A DNA stretch of 64,000 nucleotides from Actinomyces israelii DSM 43320 (GCF_000711965.1 NZ_JONS01000002.1:62001-126000); one strand, 5' to 3'. Counted from the first letter of the stretch, positions 27,277 through 39,081 are shown. Notes: a model not told the origin generated them from the sequence alone. A program made the numbers and translations.

Positions 27277-28587
27277 ATGGCGCTGCGAGAGCGCGTGGCG
27301 CCGCCCATCGGCGGCAGGCGGCAGGTGTCCGGCAGCAGAGAGGACCTTGTCGCCCAGTACCGGACTCGTCTGCTGGAGGAGGTCGACCTGGATGAGGTGG
27401 CTGGGCTCGAGCGGCCCCAGCAGCGCGCACGGCTGGAGCGGGTCCTGTCCCGGATCCTGTCACTCGAGGGGCCGGTCATGTCGCCCCGGGAAAGGACGTG
27501 GCTGGTCAAGCGCATTATTGACGACGCCGTCGGCCTCGGCGTCCTCGAGCCGCTTATCGCCGATCACAGCGTCACCGAGATCATGGTCAACGGGGCGGAC
27601 GACGTCTTCGTGGAGCGATCCGGACGGATCGAGCGGGTCCCCACCCGCTTCACCTCCGAGGCCGAGCTCTACCAGGTCATCGACCGCATCGTCTCCTCGG
27701 TCAACCGCCGCGTGGACGAGTCCAGCCCCATGGTGGACGCCCGCCTGCCCGGCGGCGAGCGCGTCAACGTCATTATCCCGCCGCTCGCCCTCGATGGGCC
27801 GACGATCACCATCCGCCGCTTTCCCGAGCCCTTCCGCCTCCCGGATCTTGTGGCGCGCCGCAGCCTGCCCCAGGAGGCCGCGGACCTGCTGGGCGCCCTG
27901 GTGGCGGCGAGATTCAATATCCTCGTCTCGGGCGGAACCGGCTCCGGCAAGACCACCTTCCTCAACGCCCTGTCCGGCACGATCCCGGACCGTGAGCGCA
28001 TTGTCACCATTGAGGACGCCGCCGAGCTCTCCCTGCAGCAGCCGCACGTGGTGCGCCTGGAGGCCCGCCCCGCCAACACCGAGGGGCGCGGCCAGGTGAC
28101 CATCCGCGACCTCGTGAGGAACTCGCTGCGCATGCGCCCGGACCGAATTATCGTCGGCGAGGTCCGCGGCGGCGAGACCCTGGACATGCTCCAGGCCATG
28201 AACACCGGCCACGAGGGCTCGCTCACCACGGTCCACGCGAACTCCGCGATCGACGCGCTCAGCCGGCTGGAAACTCTCTCGTCGATGTCCGATGTCACTC
28301 TTCCGGTCGAGACCGTGCGGGACCAGATCAACGGGGCCATTGACATTATTATCCAGCTGGAGCGCGATGCCACGGGCGCGCGCAGGGTGAGCACCATCGA
28401 GGCGCTCACGTCCCGGCGCCGTGAGGCCTATACGACCACGCCCCTGTTGCGCTACCGCCACGCGATGCGCCGCAGCAGCCAGGGGACGTTCGAGTTCCGC
28501 GGTATTCCAGAGCCCATGGCGCAGCGGGTACTCCGCCACAGCCAGTCGCTCCCGGACAGCCTCACAGTGATTGGAGCGGCGTCGTGA
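27277..28587 (+). CDS. tadA: Tad pilus secretion ATPase TadA/CpaF
   Basis: A 436-residue cytoplasmic hexameric ATPase of the GspE/VirB11 superfamily that powers Flp pilus assembly. It has the N-terminal domain (VTEIMVNGADDVFVERSGR), Walker A GGTGSGKTTFL (about residue 219), the Asp box IVTIEDAAEL, Walker B RIIVGEVRGGE and the His box GHEGSLTTVHANS. Length is typical. ATG at 27277. It overlaps the start of tadB. Confidence 0.95.
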   Translation: MALRERVAPPIGGRRQVSGSREDLVAQYRTRLLEEVDLDEVAGLERPQQRARLERVLSRILSLEGPVMSPRERTWLVKRIIDDAVGLGVLEPLIADHSVTEIMVNGADDVFVERSGRIERVPTRFTSEAELYQVIDRIVSSVNRRVDESSPMVDARLPGGERVNVIIPPLALDGPTITIRRFPEPFRLPDLVARRSLPQEAADLLGALVAARFNILVSGGTGSGKTTFLNALSGTIPDRERIVTIEDAAELSLQQPHVVRLEARPANTEGRGQVTIRDLVRNSLRMRPDRIIVGEVRGGETLDMLQAMNTGHEGSLTTVHANSAIDALSRLETLSSMSDVTLPVETVRDQINGAIDIIIQLERDATGARRVSTIEALTSRRREAYTTTPLLRYRHAMRRSSQGTFEFRGIPEPMAQRVLRHSQSLPDSLTVIGAAS

Positions 28588-29510
28588 GCAGTATCGGACT
28601 CATCCTTCTCGCCACGACGGCGACGGTGCTCGCAGGCGGGGCGGCGACTCTCACCCTCGGATTCAACGCGAGCCGCGCCGCCGAGGTGGCCCAGGGCCTG
28701 GGCGTTCCCGGCGACGACGCTCGGATCGGCCCTGTTGCACGGCTCCTGGCCCTCATTGGGAGACTGCGCGTCAATCGGCCAGTGCGTAGGCGCCTGGCCA
28801 GTGCCGGGCTCAGCTGGGGCGTCGCGACGACGGAACTGGCTCTTGCGGCGGCGGTTGTGCTCGTGTACCTGGGAACCAGGCCCCTTATCGGCAGGATCGC
28901 CGGAGGGATTCTGGCCGCGGCGGTTCCTTTTGTCTTCTTCAGGTGGTTGCGGCGCCGCGCCATCCGAAGAGCCGAGCGCTTCATCGCCCAGCTTCCGGAG
29001 GTGTCGCGGGTCCTGGCCAACGGAACATCCGCCGGCATGTCCATGGAGCGCGCTCTCGCTCTGGCCGCCAAGGAGATGCCCGTCCCGGCCAAGGAAGAGC
29101 TGGGGCGTGTTGTGTCCCAGCTGACGCTCGGGTGGGCGTTGGACGACGCACTGACCGACCTCTCCGAGCGAATGCCCTCCCGAGAGCTCAATGTGCTCGT
29201 GCGCACCATCGTCATCCAGGCCAAGGCCGGGGGCGCCCTGGTCTCCGCCCTGCAGGACATTGCTATAGCCCTGGAGGACCGCAAGCAGCTGCACCGTGAA
29301 GTGCACACGGCAATTCTTGCGTCAGCATTCAGTGGATACATCGTACCCGTTCTCGGCCTGACCTCTGTGGTGCTTCTCAATCTTATGAAGCCCGGCGTCC
29401 TTGACGACATGGTCGCATCATTCATTGGGCGCCTCATTCTTCTTGCGGCTCTTATCTGTTTCGGCCTGGGCATGCTGCTCATGCGGCTCGTCTCACGGGT
29501 GGAGGTCTGA
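28584..29510 (+). CDS. tadB: Tad pilus membrane platform protein TadB
   Basis: A 308-residue GspF-type inner-membrane protein that partners TadA. Hydrophobic pairs are seen near residues 80-120 and at the C-terminus (SGYIVPVLGLTSVVLLNLM; RLILLAALICFGLGMLLMRL). The cytoplasmic middle carries the T2SSF domain (FIAQLPEVSRVLANGTSAGMS). It starts inside the tadA stop region and ends 2 bp before tadC. Confidence 0.9.
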   Translation: MSSIGLILLATTATVLAGGAATLTLGFNASRAAEVAQGLGVPGDDARIGPVARLLALIGRLRVNRPVRRRLASAGLSWGVATTELALAAAVVLVYLGTRPLIGRIAGGILAAAVPFVFFRWLRRRAIRRAERFIAQLPEVSRVLANGTSAGMSMERALALAAKEMPVPAKEELGRVVSQLTLGWALDDALTDLSERMPSRELNVLVRTIVIQAKAGGALVSALQDIAIALEDRKQLHREVHTAILASAFSGYIVPVLGLTSVVLLNLMKPGVLDDMVASFIGRLILLAALICFGLGMLLMRLVSRVEV

Positions 29511-29512
29511 GT

Positions 29513-30406
29513 ATGCTGGCGCTGCTGATCGCCCTCCTCTCCACCCTTCTGGTCCTCATGGGGGCCAATGGCATTCGCATGATGCGGGACGACGGCACCA
29601 GCCAGATCCTCGGAAGTCCCACCGACGACACGCCGGGCACCGAGAGTCGAGGCCCCATGATCCGCCTCATTGACACTCTCGGAACGCGCGCGCAACGCGC
29701 CCTCCGCCGCATCTACGGACCCGTGCGACTGCACTCCCTGGATAGGTGGCTCAGGAGCGCTGGAAACCCTGAGGGGCTGACCCTTGATCTCTTCATTCAA
29801 CGCGAGGCCGGCTTTATCGTTCTGAGCCTGATCCTGCTGGCCCTGTTCATCCTCGTCGGCCATCCGGTGTACGGGATAATTAGTGCCGCCATCTTCTCAG
29901 GATGGATGTATATATGGCTGCTCCAGGCCCTCCGCGCGCGGCAATCGGCGATCGACCGCGACATTCCTGACTTCCTTGATGTCCTCGCCGTTGTCGTCCG
30001 CTCGGGCCTGTCCTTCCGCGGAGCGCTCGAGCGCGTGTGCGAGAATTTCGGAGGACCCGTCTCCGAGGAGATGCTCACAACTCTGAACGAGATGCGCCTG
30101 GGCGTCTCCCGCAGAGACGCCTTCACCGCCGCAAAGGAGCGGTGCCGTTCGGAGAATGTGGACACATTCGTCAGCGCTCTTCTCCAGTCCGAGGAGCTGG
30201 GCACCCCGATCGGAGAGGCCCTGACCGCCATTGTCAAGGAGATCAGGCGTGAGCGCGCCCAGCAGGTGAAGCGCGCTGCAAGCAAGGCACAGCCCAAAGT
30301 CTCCCTTGTGGCTTCGACCACCATGGTACCTGGCGCTGTCATCCTCATGACAGGCGGCATGCTGTACGCCAATCGTGATGTTTTTTCCCGCCTTTTCGGA
30401 GGTTGA
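29513..30406 (+). CDS. tadC: Tad pilus membrane platform protein TadC
   Basis: A 297-residue GspF-type protein, second platform subunit. It has an N-terminal helix, a central pair of helices (FIVLSLILLALFILVGH; YGIISAAIFSGWMYIWLL), the T2SSF domain (DIPDFLDVLAVVVRSGLSFRGA...LLQSEELGTPIGEAL) and a C-terminal helix. ATG at 29513. From about here to 31.7 kb the DNA is visibly less G+C-rich than the rest of the locus. Confidence 0.9.
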   Translation: MLALLIALLSTLLVLMGANGIRMMRDDGTSQILGSPTDDTPGTESRGPMIRLIDTLGTRAQRALRRIYGPVRLHSLDRWLRSAGNPEGLTLDLFIQREAGFIVLSLILLALFILVGHPVYGIISAAIFSGWMYIWLLQALRARQSAIDRDIPDFLDVLAVVVRSGLSFRGALERVCENFGGPVSEEMLTTLNEMRLGVSRRDAFTAAKERCRSENVDTFVSALLQSEELGTPIGEALTAIVKEIRRERAQQVKRAASKAQPKVSLVASTTMVPGAVILMTGGMLYANRDVFSRLFGG

Positions 30407-30408
30407 TT

Positions 30409-31659
30409 ATGACAACACAAGTAGCGTCACACCCAATCCAGTCGGCATCGATACACGATCAGAGCCTGTTCAGCACTATAGGGCTTGTCTGTGACATCAG
30501 GATCGGCATTCTCCTCGCTGGAGAGCTCGGACTGCTCACGAGCAGATCATCCACAGTCCCCACGATAATATTGTTGATGGGCGCCGGAATGAGTTGGATT
30601 CCCATGTGGCTTGTCCGCAAGAATCCAGGATTTTTAATAAGAAAATGGACCTTCCCCTGCGCGGACCTGGCGATCACCATTGCGATCATTATCGCTTTGC
30701 CAACTCTATTCAATGACGCGATCTACCTGTCACTGGCCTACGTTCTCACCTCTGCCCTGCTTACTGGTCTTATTACAACCACGACCTGGGCCACGACATG
30801 GGCCGCAGGCGCTATCGTCCTCACCCTCACAAGATCCAGCAGCGCACCCATGGCCCCAAAAGCAATGATTGCAGCGGCGCTGGGCATATGCGCCGGAGTT
30901 GTCCTTGGCAATCGCTTACGCACGCAATTCGAGCGGGCCGGCCGCCTCTCCGCCGCCGCGACCGCTGCCCGAGCCGACGAACGCGCCCTGGCCGAGCGAC
31001 TCACTATCGCCCGCGATCTGCACGACTCACTTGCCAAGAGCGTGCACGGAATCAGAATGCTCACCGAGACCCTTGACGCCTTGCTTCAGGCCGAGAATCA
31101 TGAGTGCGCCCCCCTCAGTCACACGCTTTTCGAGTCTGCGGATGAGGCGAGCCGCGAGGCACGGCTCGTCCTGGACGGGCTCCGAGTGAGCGCCGAGAAC
31201 AATACGATTGGCGCCTTGGCGGACGAGGTCAGCCGCTGGAGCAGCCGAACTGGAATTACGGCGACTTGTAACGACGCAGAGCCTGAACCGCGCTTGTTGT
31301 GCTCACCGGAAGCCATGTGGCAGCTCCAACGCATACTCGGAGAGGCACTCACCAATATTGAAAAACATGCACATGCTCGCACCGTGCGTTTCTCTGCCCG
31401 GGTGAAGAACAACGCATTGCTTGTGGAAGTGACCGACGACGGCGTCGGACTCAGGGGGGCGGACGCCGATTCTTCTCACTCTAAAGGTCACTATGGTCTA
31501 GCAGGCATGCAAGAACGTGCGCACGCGCTGGGCGCCGCCCTCACAATCGATTCGCAGCCCAAACCTAGCATCGGTCTGCGCACGCGCCTCCGGGTCCCTC
31601 TCCACTGTCTCACAGCAAACATGACCAGCAGAACCGACGCGACTGACGGGGAGGAATAA
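30409..31659 (+). CDS. Sensor histidine kinase, NarL/HisKA_3 type
   Basis: A 416-residue kinase. ATG at 30409 is preferred because CGGAGG lies six bases upstream; a TTG two codons earlier is also in frame. Four to five membrane helices fill residues 25-170. The phosphoacceptor site is ARDLHDSLAKSVHG in a HisKA_3 dimerisation helix. The ATPase domain shows EALTNIEKHAHA (N box), VTDDGVGL and GHYGLAGMQERAHALGA. No periplasmic sensor domain is seen, so the signal is probably sensed in the membrane. It sits 2 bp after tadC and 1 codon before its regulator. Confidence 0.9.
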   Translation: MTTQVASHPIQSASIHDQSLFSTIGLVCDIRIGILLAGELGLLTSRSSTVPTIILLMGAGMSWIPMWLVRKNPGFLIRKWTFPCADLAITIAIIIALPTLFNDAIYLSLAYVLTSALLTGLITTTTWATTWAAGAIVLTLTRSSSAPMAPKAMIAAALGICAGVVLGNRLRTQFERAGRLSAAATAARADERALAERLTIARDLHDSLAKSVHGIRMLTETLDALLQAENHECAPLSHTLFESADEASREARLVLDGLRVSAENNTIGALADEVSRWSSRTGITATCNDAEPEPRLLCSPEAMWQLQRILGEALTNIEKHAHARTVRFSARVKNNALLVEVTDDGVGLRGADADSSHSKGHYGLAGMQERAHALGAALTIDSQPKPSIGLRTRLRVPLHCLTANMTSRTDATDGEE

Positions 31660-32289
31660 GTGACAAAGGTTCTGGTGGTGGACGACAATGCAATTGTGCG
31701 GGCCAGCCTCCAAGCGGTTCTGGGAAGAGTGGACATGGTCACAGAGGTGCTGGAGGCCGAGAACGCATTTACCGCACTTGAGATGACGTCCGCCCACTCT
31801 CCGGACATTATTCTTCTGGACGTATCCATGCCGCCGGGCCGAAGCGGCCTGGATATACTGCCGGAACTCGTCGGCAGTGCCTCCGTTATTATGCTCACCT
31901 CCATGAAGGATCCCGCACTGATTCGGCGCGCCTTGGACGCAGGGGCACGCGGGTACCTGGTGCACGGTCAGCTCGGCGTCAACGAGGTGGCGGGCGCGAT
32001 CGAGACCTGCCGGCATGGCGGACTGGTGCTGGGCCGAGAGGCGGCCGACGTCATGCTCCACTCTTCCGACGATAATCGCCCAAACCCCTTGCGCGAGCGT
32101 CTGACCGACCGGGAGGCGGAGATCCTTGACCTCGCCGCCGATGGCCTGTCCAACGCGGAGATCGCCGGTCGACTGTTCCTGTCCGAGCGAACGGTCAAGA
32201 ACTACCTCAACGCCGCCTACCCGAAGATCGACGTCCACAACCGCTCCGAGGCCGTGTCCGCCTGGTTGGGGCGCGGTCAGGGGCGCTGA
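31660..32289 (+). CDS. LuxR/NarL-family response regulator
   Basis: A 209-residue regulator with an N-terminal receiver (VLVVDDNAIVRASL; phosphoacceptor Asp in IILLDVSMPPGRSG; conserved Thr in IMLTSMKD; Lys position replaced by His in YLVHGQLG, a departure from the consensus) and a C-terminal LuxR helix-turn-helix (LTDREAEILDLAADGLSNAE...SERTVKNYLNAAYPK). GTG start at 31660 with GGGGAGGA upstream. It directly follows the kinase and precedes flp, so it likely controls pilus expression. Confidence 0.9.
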   Translation: MTKVLVVDDNAIVRASLQAVLGRVDMVTEVLEAENAFTALEMTSAHSPDIILLDVSMPPGRSGLDILPELVGSASVIMLTSMKDPALIRRALDAGARGYLVHGQLGVNEVAGAIETCRHGGLVLGREAADVMLHSSDDNRPNPLRERLTDREAEILDLAADGLSNAEIAGRLFLSERTVKNYLNAAYPKIDVHNRSEAVSAWLGRGQGR

Positions 32290-32300
32290 TCGGGGCATTC

Positions 32301-32318
32301 GCCCCTGCCGCTAGGGGC
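32301..32318 (+). terminator. Hairpin after the response regulator
   Basis: GCCCCT (32301-32306) pairs with AGGGGC (32313-32318), 12 bp after the stop; a second GGGGC/GCCCC pairing at 32292-32304 is an alternative. It separates the Tad operon from flp. Confidence 0.45.
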
Positions 32319-32405
32319 ATCGTTCCCATATGTTTCACCTGTCAGGAGGACGAGAAAGCAGTTCGTCTTCAAGCAGTCATCTAGTTTTCATATGAGGAGT
32401 TCTCC

Positions 32406-32636
32406 ATGAACAACAGTTCTCTGCTCCGCCTGCAGATTCGTGTTCAGCAGGCATTCGCAGACTTGCGCGATGACGAGCGCGGTCAGGCCATGATCGAGTA
32501 CGCCGGCATCGCTCTTATTGTCGCAATGCTCGTGGCCGTCGCCGGTGGCGCCCTGACATCGCAGGGGCGACAGATCGGCGACATTATTGCCGCCAAGATT
32601 ATGAAGGCCGTCGGTAATCTCCACGTCGGCGATTGA
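32406..32636 (+). CDS. flp: Flp major pilin
   Basis: A 76-residue Flp/Fap-type prepilin. The leader of 26 residues ends DDERG and is followed by QAMIEYAGIALIVAMLVAV, with Glu at +5 and Tyr at +6, the Flp signature. The mature pilin is about 50 residues. ATG at 32406 has GAGGAG upstream. It has its own leader and terminator, as expected for a highly expressed structural subunit. Placement after the regulatory pair is unusual; flp is often the first gene of Tad loci. Confidence 0.92.
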   Translation: MNNSSLLRLQIRVQQAFADLRDDERGQAMIEYAGIALIVAMLVAVAGGALTSQGRQIGDIIAAKIMKAVGNLHVGD

Positions 32637-32644
32637 TTGCCACT

Positions 32645-32682
32645 AAGGTCATGGGGGCCCATCGGCAGTCTCCATGTCTGAA
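32645..32682 (+). repeat. Degenerate duplication of the flp 3' end
   Basis: The sequence 32645-32682 resembles 32595-32632 (the last codons of flp) with an offset of 50 bp and several differences. It is a decayed tandem copy. Confidence 0.5.
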
Positions 32683-32714
32683 TATTTACACATGGCAGGC
32701 CGCATCGATTCATG

Positions 32715-32757
32715 GCACTGGGTGCAGAGGACACTCTCAGTCGCCTGCACCCAGTGC
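32715..32757 (+). terminator. flp terminator
   Basis: A perfect 13-bp stem (GCACTGGGTGCAG, 32715-32727, with 32745-32757) lies about 80 bp after the flp stop. Confidence 0.75.
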
Positions 32758-32836
32758 TGCATGTATATAATGGCGAATAAGCGCCGGCTATAGCCGAGAA
32801 ATTTCGCATCGAATGACTATCATGAGAGGAGCTGCC

Positions 32837-34204
32837 ATGCAACGTCGTTCGTTCGTGTCCGTCTCGGCACTGACCGCAGCAGGAGCGCTTCTGGCGGGGT
32901 GTCGTGGCGGGCTCGGGTCCGGCTCTGATGGTGGTGTGTCTGGGGACAGTGCGTCAGATGGTGCGTCATCCGGCGGCGGCGCCTCGGACGGGGCATCGTC
33001 TGATGGTGGAGCGTCTGCTGCTCCGGCCGAGTTCCAGGAGCTGGAGGCCCACATTATGGGGCAGCGGGTCACTGCGCGCGTGTCTCCGCTGGTGCGCCTG
33101 GACGAGACCGCCACGGCCCTGGTCGTCGAGCTCACCCGAGCCGCGGACGACGCCGCGGTCAACGACGTCCAGGAATTCCAGCACTTTGACGACATTCTTA
33201 TCGCCAGCAACTATCTGGGAACGCCTCCGCTGGGCACGGGCGCTGACGGGGTGCGGCTGATCGACACCGCCGGTGCGGGGCGAGTGTGGGTCGCAGGCTC
33301 GGCAACCGGAGGCGGCCTGAACCTCAAACCCGGTGAAACGGCCGCCTCCGCCGTCATCTTCGCACCGGTCGACATCGACCAGGTCACCGCGCTTATCCCC
33401 CAGACCGGCTTCGTCACGGTGAGCGTCATCGGCCGCGACCAGGCCGACACGGCCGGCATCAGCTCCGAGGTCCTGGCCGAGGCCGACAAGACCCTCAAGG
33501 ACAACAGCGGCCCCGGTGAGAAGGCCGCCGTGGTGGACCTGGAGCGCTACACCCGTGCCATTGACGACTCGGCCAGCACGCGCACCACCGACAAGGACGT
33601 CACCGTCACCCTCGCCTCCGATGTCACCTTCGACCCCGACTCCTACAACCTGACCGACAAGGCCGACTCCCAGCTCCAGACCGTGGCCGACCAGATCGCC
33701 CAGTACCCCGACGGCGGGAGCCTGGACATCGTCGGCCACACCGACGACGTCGCCGACGACGCCCACAACCAGAAGCTCTCCGAGGACAGGGCCGCCGCCG
33801 TCAAGGACCGCCTGGGCCAGCTCGCCGACCTGAGCAAGTGGCAGGTGTCCACCGCCGGCAAGGGCGAGAGTGAGCCCGCGGTCAAGGACACCACCGACGA
33901 GGCCCGCGCCGCCAACAGACGCGTCGTCACCACCATCACCCCCACAGGCGGCACCCAGACCAGCACGGCCCCGTCAGCCATACCCGACAGCAGCAGCGGC
34001 CTGCCCGAGGCCAAGGGACCCGTCGGGGCCGGCCCCGACGGCGTCACCGTCAATGGCCCCGACAACAAGGGCCAGATCACCGTGTCCCTGGATCACGCCA
34101 CCCGCATCGGAAGCCTCCTGCTCGGCCAGCTGGAGGTCACGACCGGTCCCGGCGGCACCGGCCCCGACACCGCTCTGACCGCCTGGCTCAAAGACCGCGC
34201 ATAG
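32837..34204 (+). CDS. OmpA-domain lipoprotein, truncated by an in-frame TAG
   Basis: A 455-residue product. ATG at 32837 has GAGAGGAG upstream (MQRRSFVSVSAL). The lipobox is LLAGC. A Ser/Gly/Asp-rich linker follows, then a beta-rich domain (about residues 70-240), then an OmpA C-terminal domain (SDVTFDPDSYNLTDKADSQL...VGHTDDVADDAHN), which usually binds peptidoglycan. The frame stops at TAG 34202-34204, but the same frame continues after it for 100 codons that match the end of the paralogue at 34.5-36.1 kb. Without the amber codon the protein would have 556 residues. Confidence 0.85.
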   Translation: MQRRSFVSVSALTAAGALLAGCRGGLGSGSDGGVSGDSASDGASSGGGASDGASSDGGASAAPAEFQELEAHIMGQRVTARVSPLVRLDETATALVVELTRAADDAAVNDVQEFQHFDDILIASNYLGTPPLGTGADGVRLIDTAGAGRVWVAGSATGGGLNLKPGETAASAVIFAPVDIDQVTALIPQTGFVTVSVIGRDQADTAGISSEVLAEADKTLKDNSGPGEKAAVVDLERYTRAIDDSASTRTTDKDVTVTLASDVTFDPDSYNLTDKADSQLQTVADQIAQYPDGGSLDIVGHTDDVADDAHNQKLSEDRAAAVKDRLGQLADLSKWQVSTAGKGESEPAVKDTTDEARAANRRVVTTITPTGGTQTSTAPSAIPDSSSGLPEAKGPVGAGPDGVTVNGPDNKGQITVSLDHATRIGSLLLGQLEVTTGPGGTGPDTALTAWLKDRA

Positions 34205-34507
34205 GCCTTCGCCAGCTCCCGCGGCGAGAACGGCGGCATCAGCGCCGGTGGCATGTCCAACGGGCTCACGCTCCTGGCCGACGGCCAGTGCGTCTACACC
34301 GCCGACTACCTCCCGCCAGGCAGCGACTGGCACCACCCCCTGACCGAACGAATGCTGGGGGAGGCCCTTGACGAGGGCGCCAGCACCACCGTCTGCGTCG
34401 TCTGGCCCGACACCGGACAGGACACCCTCACCCTCGACCACCCGAAGGCCGAGCACGCCCCGGCACCGGCCTTCCGCCTCACCGACATCCCCGTCACCGA
34501 CAGCTGA
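34205..34507 (+). pseudogene. Detached C-terminal part of the OmpA lipoprotein
   Basis: In frame with the preceding gene beyond its TAG codon, this stretch encodes AFASSRGENGG...LLADGQCVYTADYLPPGSDW...CVVWPDTGQDT...FRLTDIPVTDS, parallel to the C-terminus of the neighbouring paralogue (DYLLPGS, CVAWPDTGEDT, RLTDVPV). An ATG at 34253 has no clear ribosome binding site. Confidence 0.8.
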
Positions 34508-34536
34508 AGCCAGCCGGTGGGGCTCAGCGGCGGGAC

Positions 34537-36123
34537 TCAGCTGGCGACGACGGGCACGTCGGTCAGCCGCCAGGGGCAGGGCAGGGCGCCTCCGGCGGGG
34601 TGATCGACCATGACGGTGTCCTCCCCGGTGTCCGGCCAGGCGACGCACACCCGGCTCGTCTGGCCGTCGGCCAGGATCTCGGTGAGCTCGAGCTCGGTGA
34701 GCGCACGGTGCGCCGACGACCCGGGCAGGAGGTAGTCGACGGGGTAGATCCGGTCCGACCCCGACAGCAGGGTCAGCCCGTCGGAGGCGAGCAGGCTCGT
34801 GGCCCCGCCCGGCTCGCCGCGAACATTGTTGAGCACGCTGCCCGGGTCGGAGAGCCAGCCGGTGCCCAGGGGGGTCAGCGACCCGCTCTTGCCGCCGGTG
34901 ACCTCGAGAACACCCAGCAGCAGGCTCCCCCGGCGCAGCACCTGGTCGAGCCGGACCGTGATCTGCCCCAGCCCGAGGGCACCGCCCCCGATGGTGGCGC
35001 CGTCGGGGCCCTTGGCAGTGGGCCCGGTGGCCTCGGGGATCTCCGCCCCGCCCGCCGAGCGCACCAGGGAGCCGTCGGTCCCGTCCGTCGGGGCGATGAC
35101 CACCTCGACGCGCCGATTGGCCTGGCGCCCCTCCTCGGTGTCGTTGGCGGCCTTGGGCTCGGTCTCGCCCTTGCCGACGACGGTCTGCGTCCAGGCGCCC
35201 AGGTCGGTCAGCGTCCCGAGCCGGTCGGCCACGGCCTGCGCGCGCTGCTCGGACAGCGTCTGGTTGTGGGCGTCGTCGGCCACGTCGTCGGTGTGCCCGG
35301 TGATCGTCAGGCTCCCGCCGCTGTAGCCGCCGATCGTCTCGGCGACACCCTTCAGGGCGTCGTCGGCCTGGGCGCTGAGCTCGGCGGAGTCGGTGGCGAA
35401 GGTGACGTCGCTGGAGACGTCGACGGAGGTCTCGTCCCCGTCGGTCAGCCCGCTGGAGGAGCCGTCCAGGGCGACGGAGTAGCGCTCGATGGACACCGGG
35501 TCGCGCAGGGAGTCCTGGGGCTGCGCCTTCGAGAGGACCGAGCCGATGTCCAGCGCGGGCGCCCGGGCGTCGTCGGAGCCGACGACGGGCACCTCGATGA
35601 AGCCGCCGTGCGACAGGAGGACCGTCACCGCATCGACGTCGACCGGGCCGAAGGTCGGGTCGAGGTCCATCTCCTCACCCGGGCCGAGGGAGTCGAAGAG
35701 GGACTGCACGGTGGTGGTCGACCAGATGCGCGAGCCCTCGGGGTCGATCAGGCGCAGCGGCTTGTAGACGCCGACGGTGGAGACGAGCCCGCCCAGCACG
35801 ACGGCGGCGGCGTCGAGCGTCGCGGCGGCCGCGTCCGCGGGCCGGGCGACGCTGAGGGGAAGCACCGTCAGGTCGGTCCCCTCGTGCGTGACCCGCACAA
35901 GCGGGCCGACGGTCGCATTGAGGGTCTCCCCGGCGGTGAGCGCCACCGCGGCGGCGGCGGTCGGCGTGGGCGAGGGGCCGGCGCCTGTCGCCGGGACGAT
36001 GGGCGGCTCGTCCTTGCCGCAGGCGGCGAGTCCGCCGGCCACGGCCAGCGCGGGCAGCGAGAGCACGACCCGGCGCGAGAAACCGGAGCGCGTCGCGTGG
36101 GGATCGAAGCGGGGAGTACTCAT
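34537..36123 (-). CDS. OmpA-domain lipoprotein, Tat-type signal
   Basis: A 528-residue intact member of the local OmpA family. The N-terminus has a twin-arginine-like SRRVVLSLPALAVAGG followed by lipobox GGLAAC. A beta-rich domain (residues about 50-230) precedes the OmpA C-terminal domain (SDVTFATDSAELSAQADDAL...GHTDDVADDAHNQTLSEQRA, with NRRVEVVI). A third region of about 170 residues (to RLTDVPVVAS) is shared only with its paralogues. ATG at 36123. Convergent with the truncated paralogue, 29 bp apart. Confidence 0.88.
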   Translation of the reverse strand: MSTPRFDPHATRSGFSRRVVLSLPALAVAGGLAACGKDEPPIVPATGAGPSPTPTAAAAVALTAGETLNATVGPLVRVTHEGTDLTVLPLSVARPADAAAATLDAAAVVLGGLVSTVGVYKPLRLIDPEGSRIWSTTTVQSLFDSLGPGEEMDLDPTFGPVDVDAVTVLLSHGGFIEVPVVGSDDARAPALDIGSVLSKAQPQDSLRDPVSIERYSVALDGSSSGLTDGDETSVDVSSDVTFATDSAELSAQADDALKGVAETIGGYSGGSLTITGHTDDVADDAHNQTLSEQRAQAVADRLGTLTDLGAWTQTVVGKGETEPKAANDTEEGRQANRRVEVVIAPTDGTDGSLVRSAGGAEIPEATGPTAKGPDGATIGGGALGLGQITVRLDQVLRRGSLLLGVLEVTGGKSGSLTPLGTGWLSDPGSVLNNVRGEPGGATSLLASDGLTLLSGSDRIYPVDYLLPGSSAHRALTELELTEILADGQTSRVCVAWPDTGEDTVMVDHPAGGALPCPWRLTDVPVVAS

Positions 36124-36245
36124 TGGGTCACTTTCCTGAACGTGTTGTCACATGACCGTATCGCGTCGCGCGTCCGACGGCGATGGGCAGCGCTGCACCG
36201 CCGGCCCGCACGGCTCCCGCACCCGCCGGGCCGTGCCGTCGGGGC

Positions 36246-38708
<2,463 letters not shown>

Positions 38709-38835
38709 GCAGGTTCCACTCGGGTCGGGGCTGGTCGAGTACGGGGCCAACCTACAGGGTCGTGACCCGCTCGTGATGCTCACGACCCAGGGCTCCCGCG
38801 AGCCGCGCAGCGGCCCGGCGTCCTCTCCCTTCGCC

Positions 38836-38845
38836 GAGATCGGTC
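38836..38845 (+). repeat. Single GAGATCGGT repeat unit
   Basis: GAGATCGGTC is preceded by CCCTTCGCC, the leader found at several other copies. Confidence 0.7.
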
Positions 38846-39081
38846 GGGCGCCCGCGCGGCCGTGCCCTCGTCCGCCTGGTCGCAGCTCAGGGGCCGCGGT
38901 CATACCTCTGATCCACGACCGCGACGGTTGAGGAACGACCGCGCGAGGTCGTGGAGGCGAGAGGGCGCTCGGGACCGGCTCACCCAGATGAGTGGTTCCG
39001 GGCCGGTGCCGGCGGGCGGCGTGGCAGGGGCCGGGCGGTCGGGCTGACGCCGTCGACCGAACGCAGCCACGCCGTCGTCCG

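Noticed and set aside
34253-34507. Independent small gene
   Set aside because: It is in frame with and homologous to the C-terminus of the upstream OmpA lipoprotein beyond an amber codon, with no ribosome binding site of its own.
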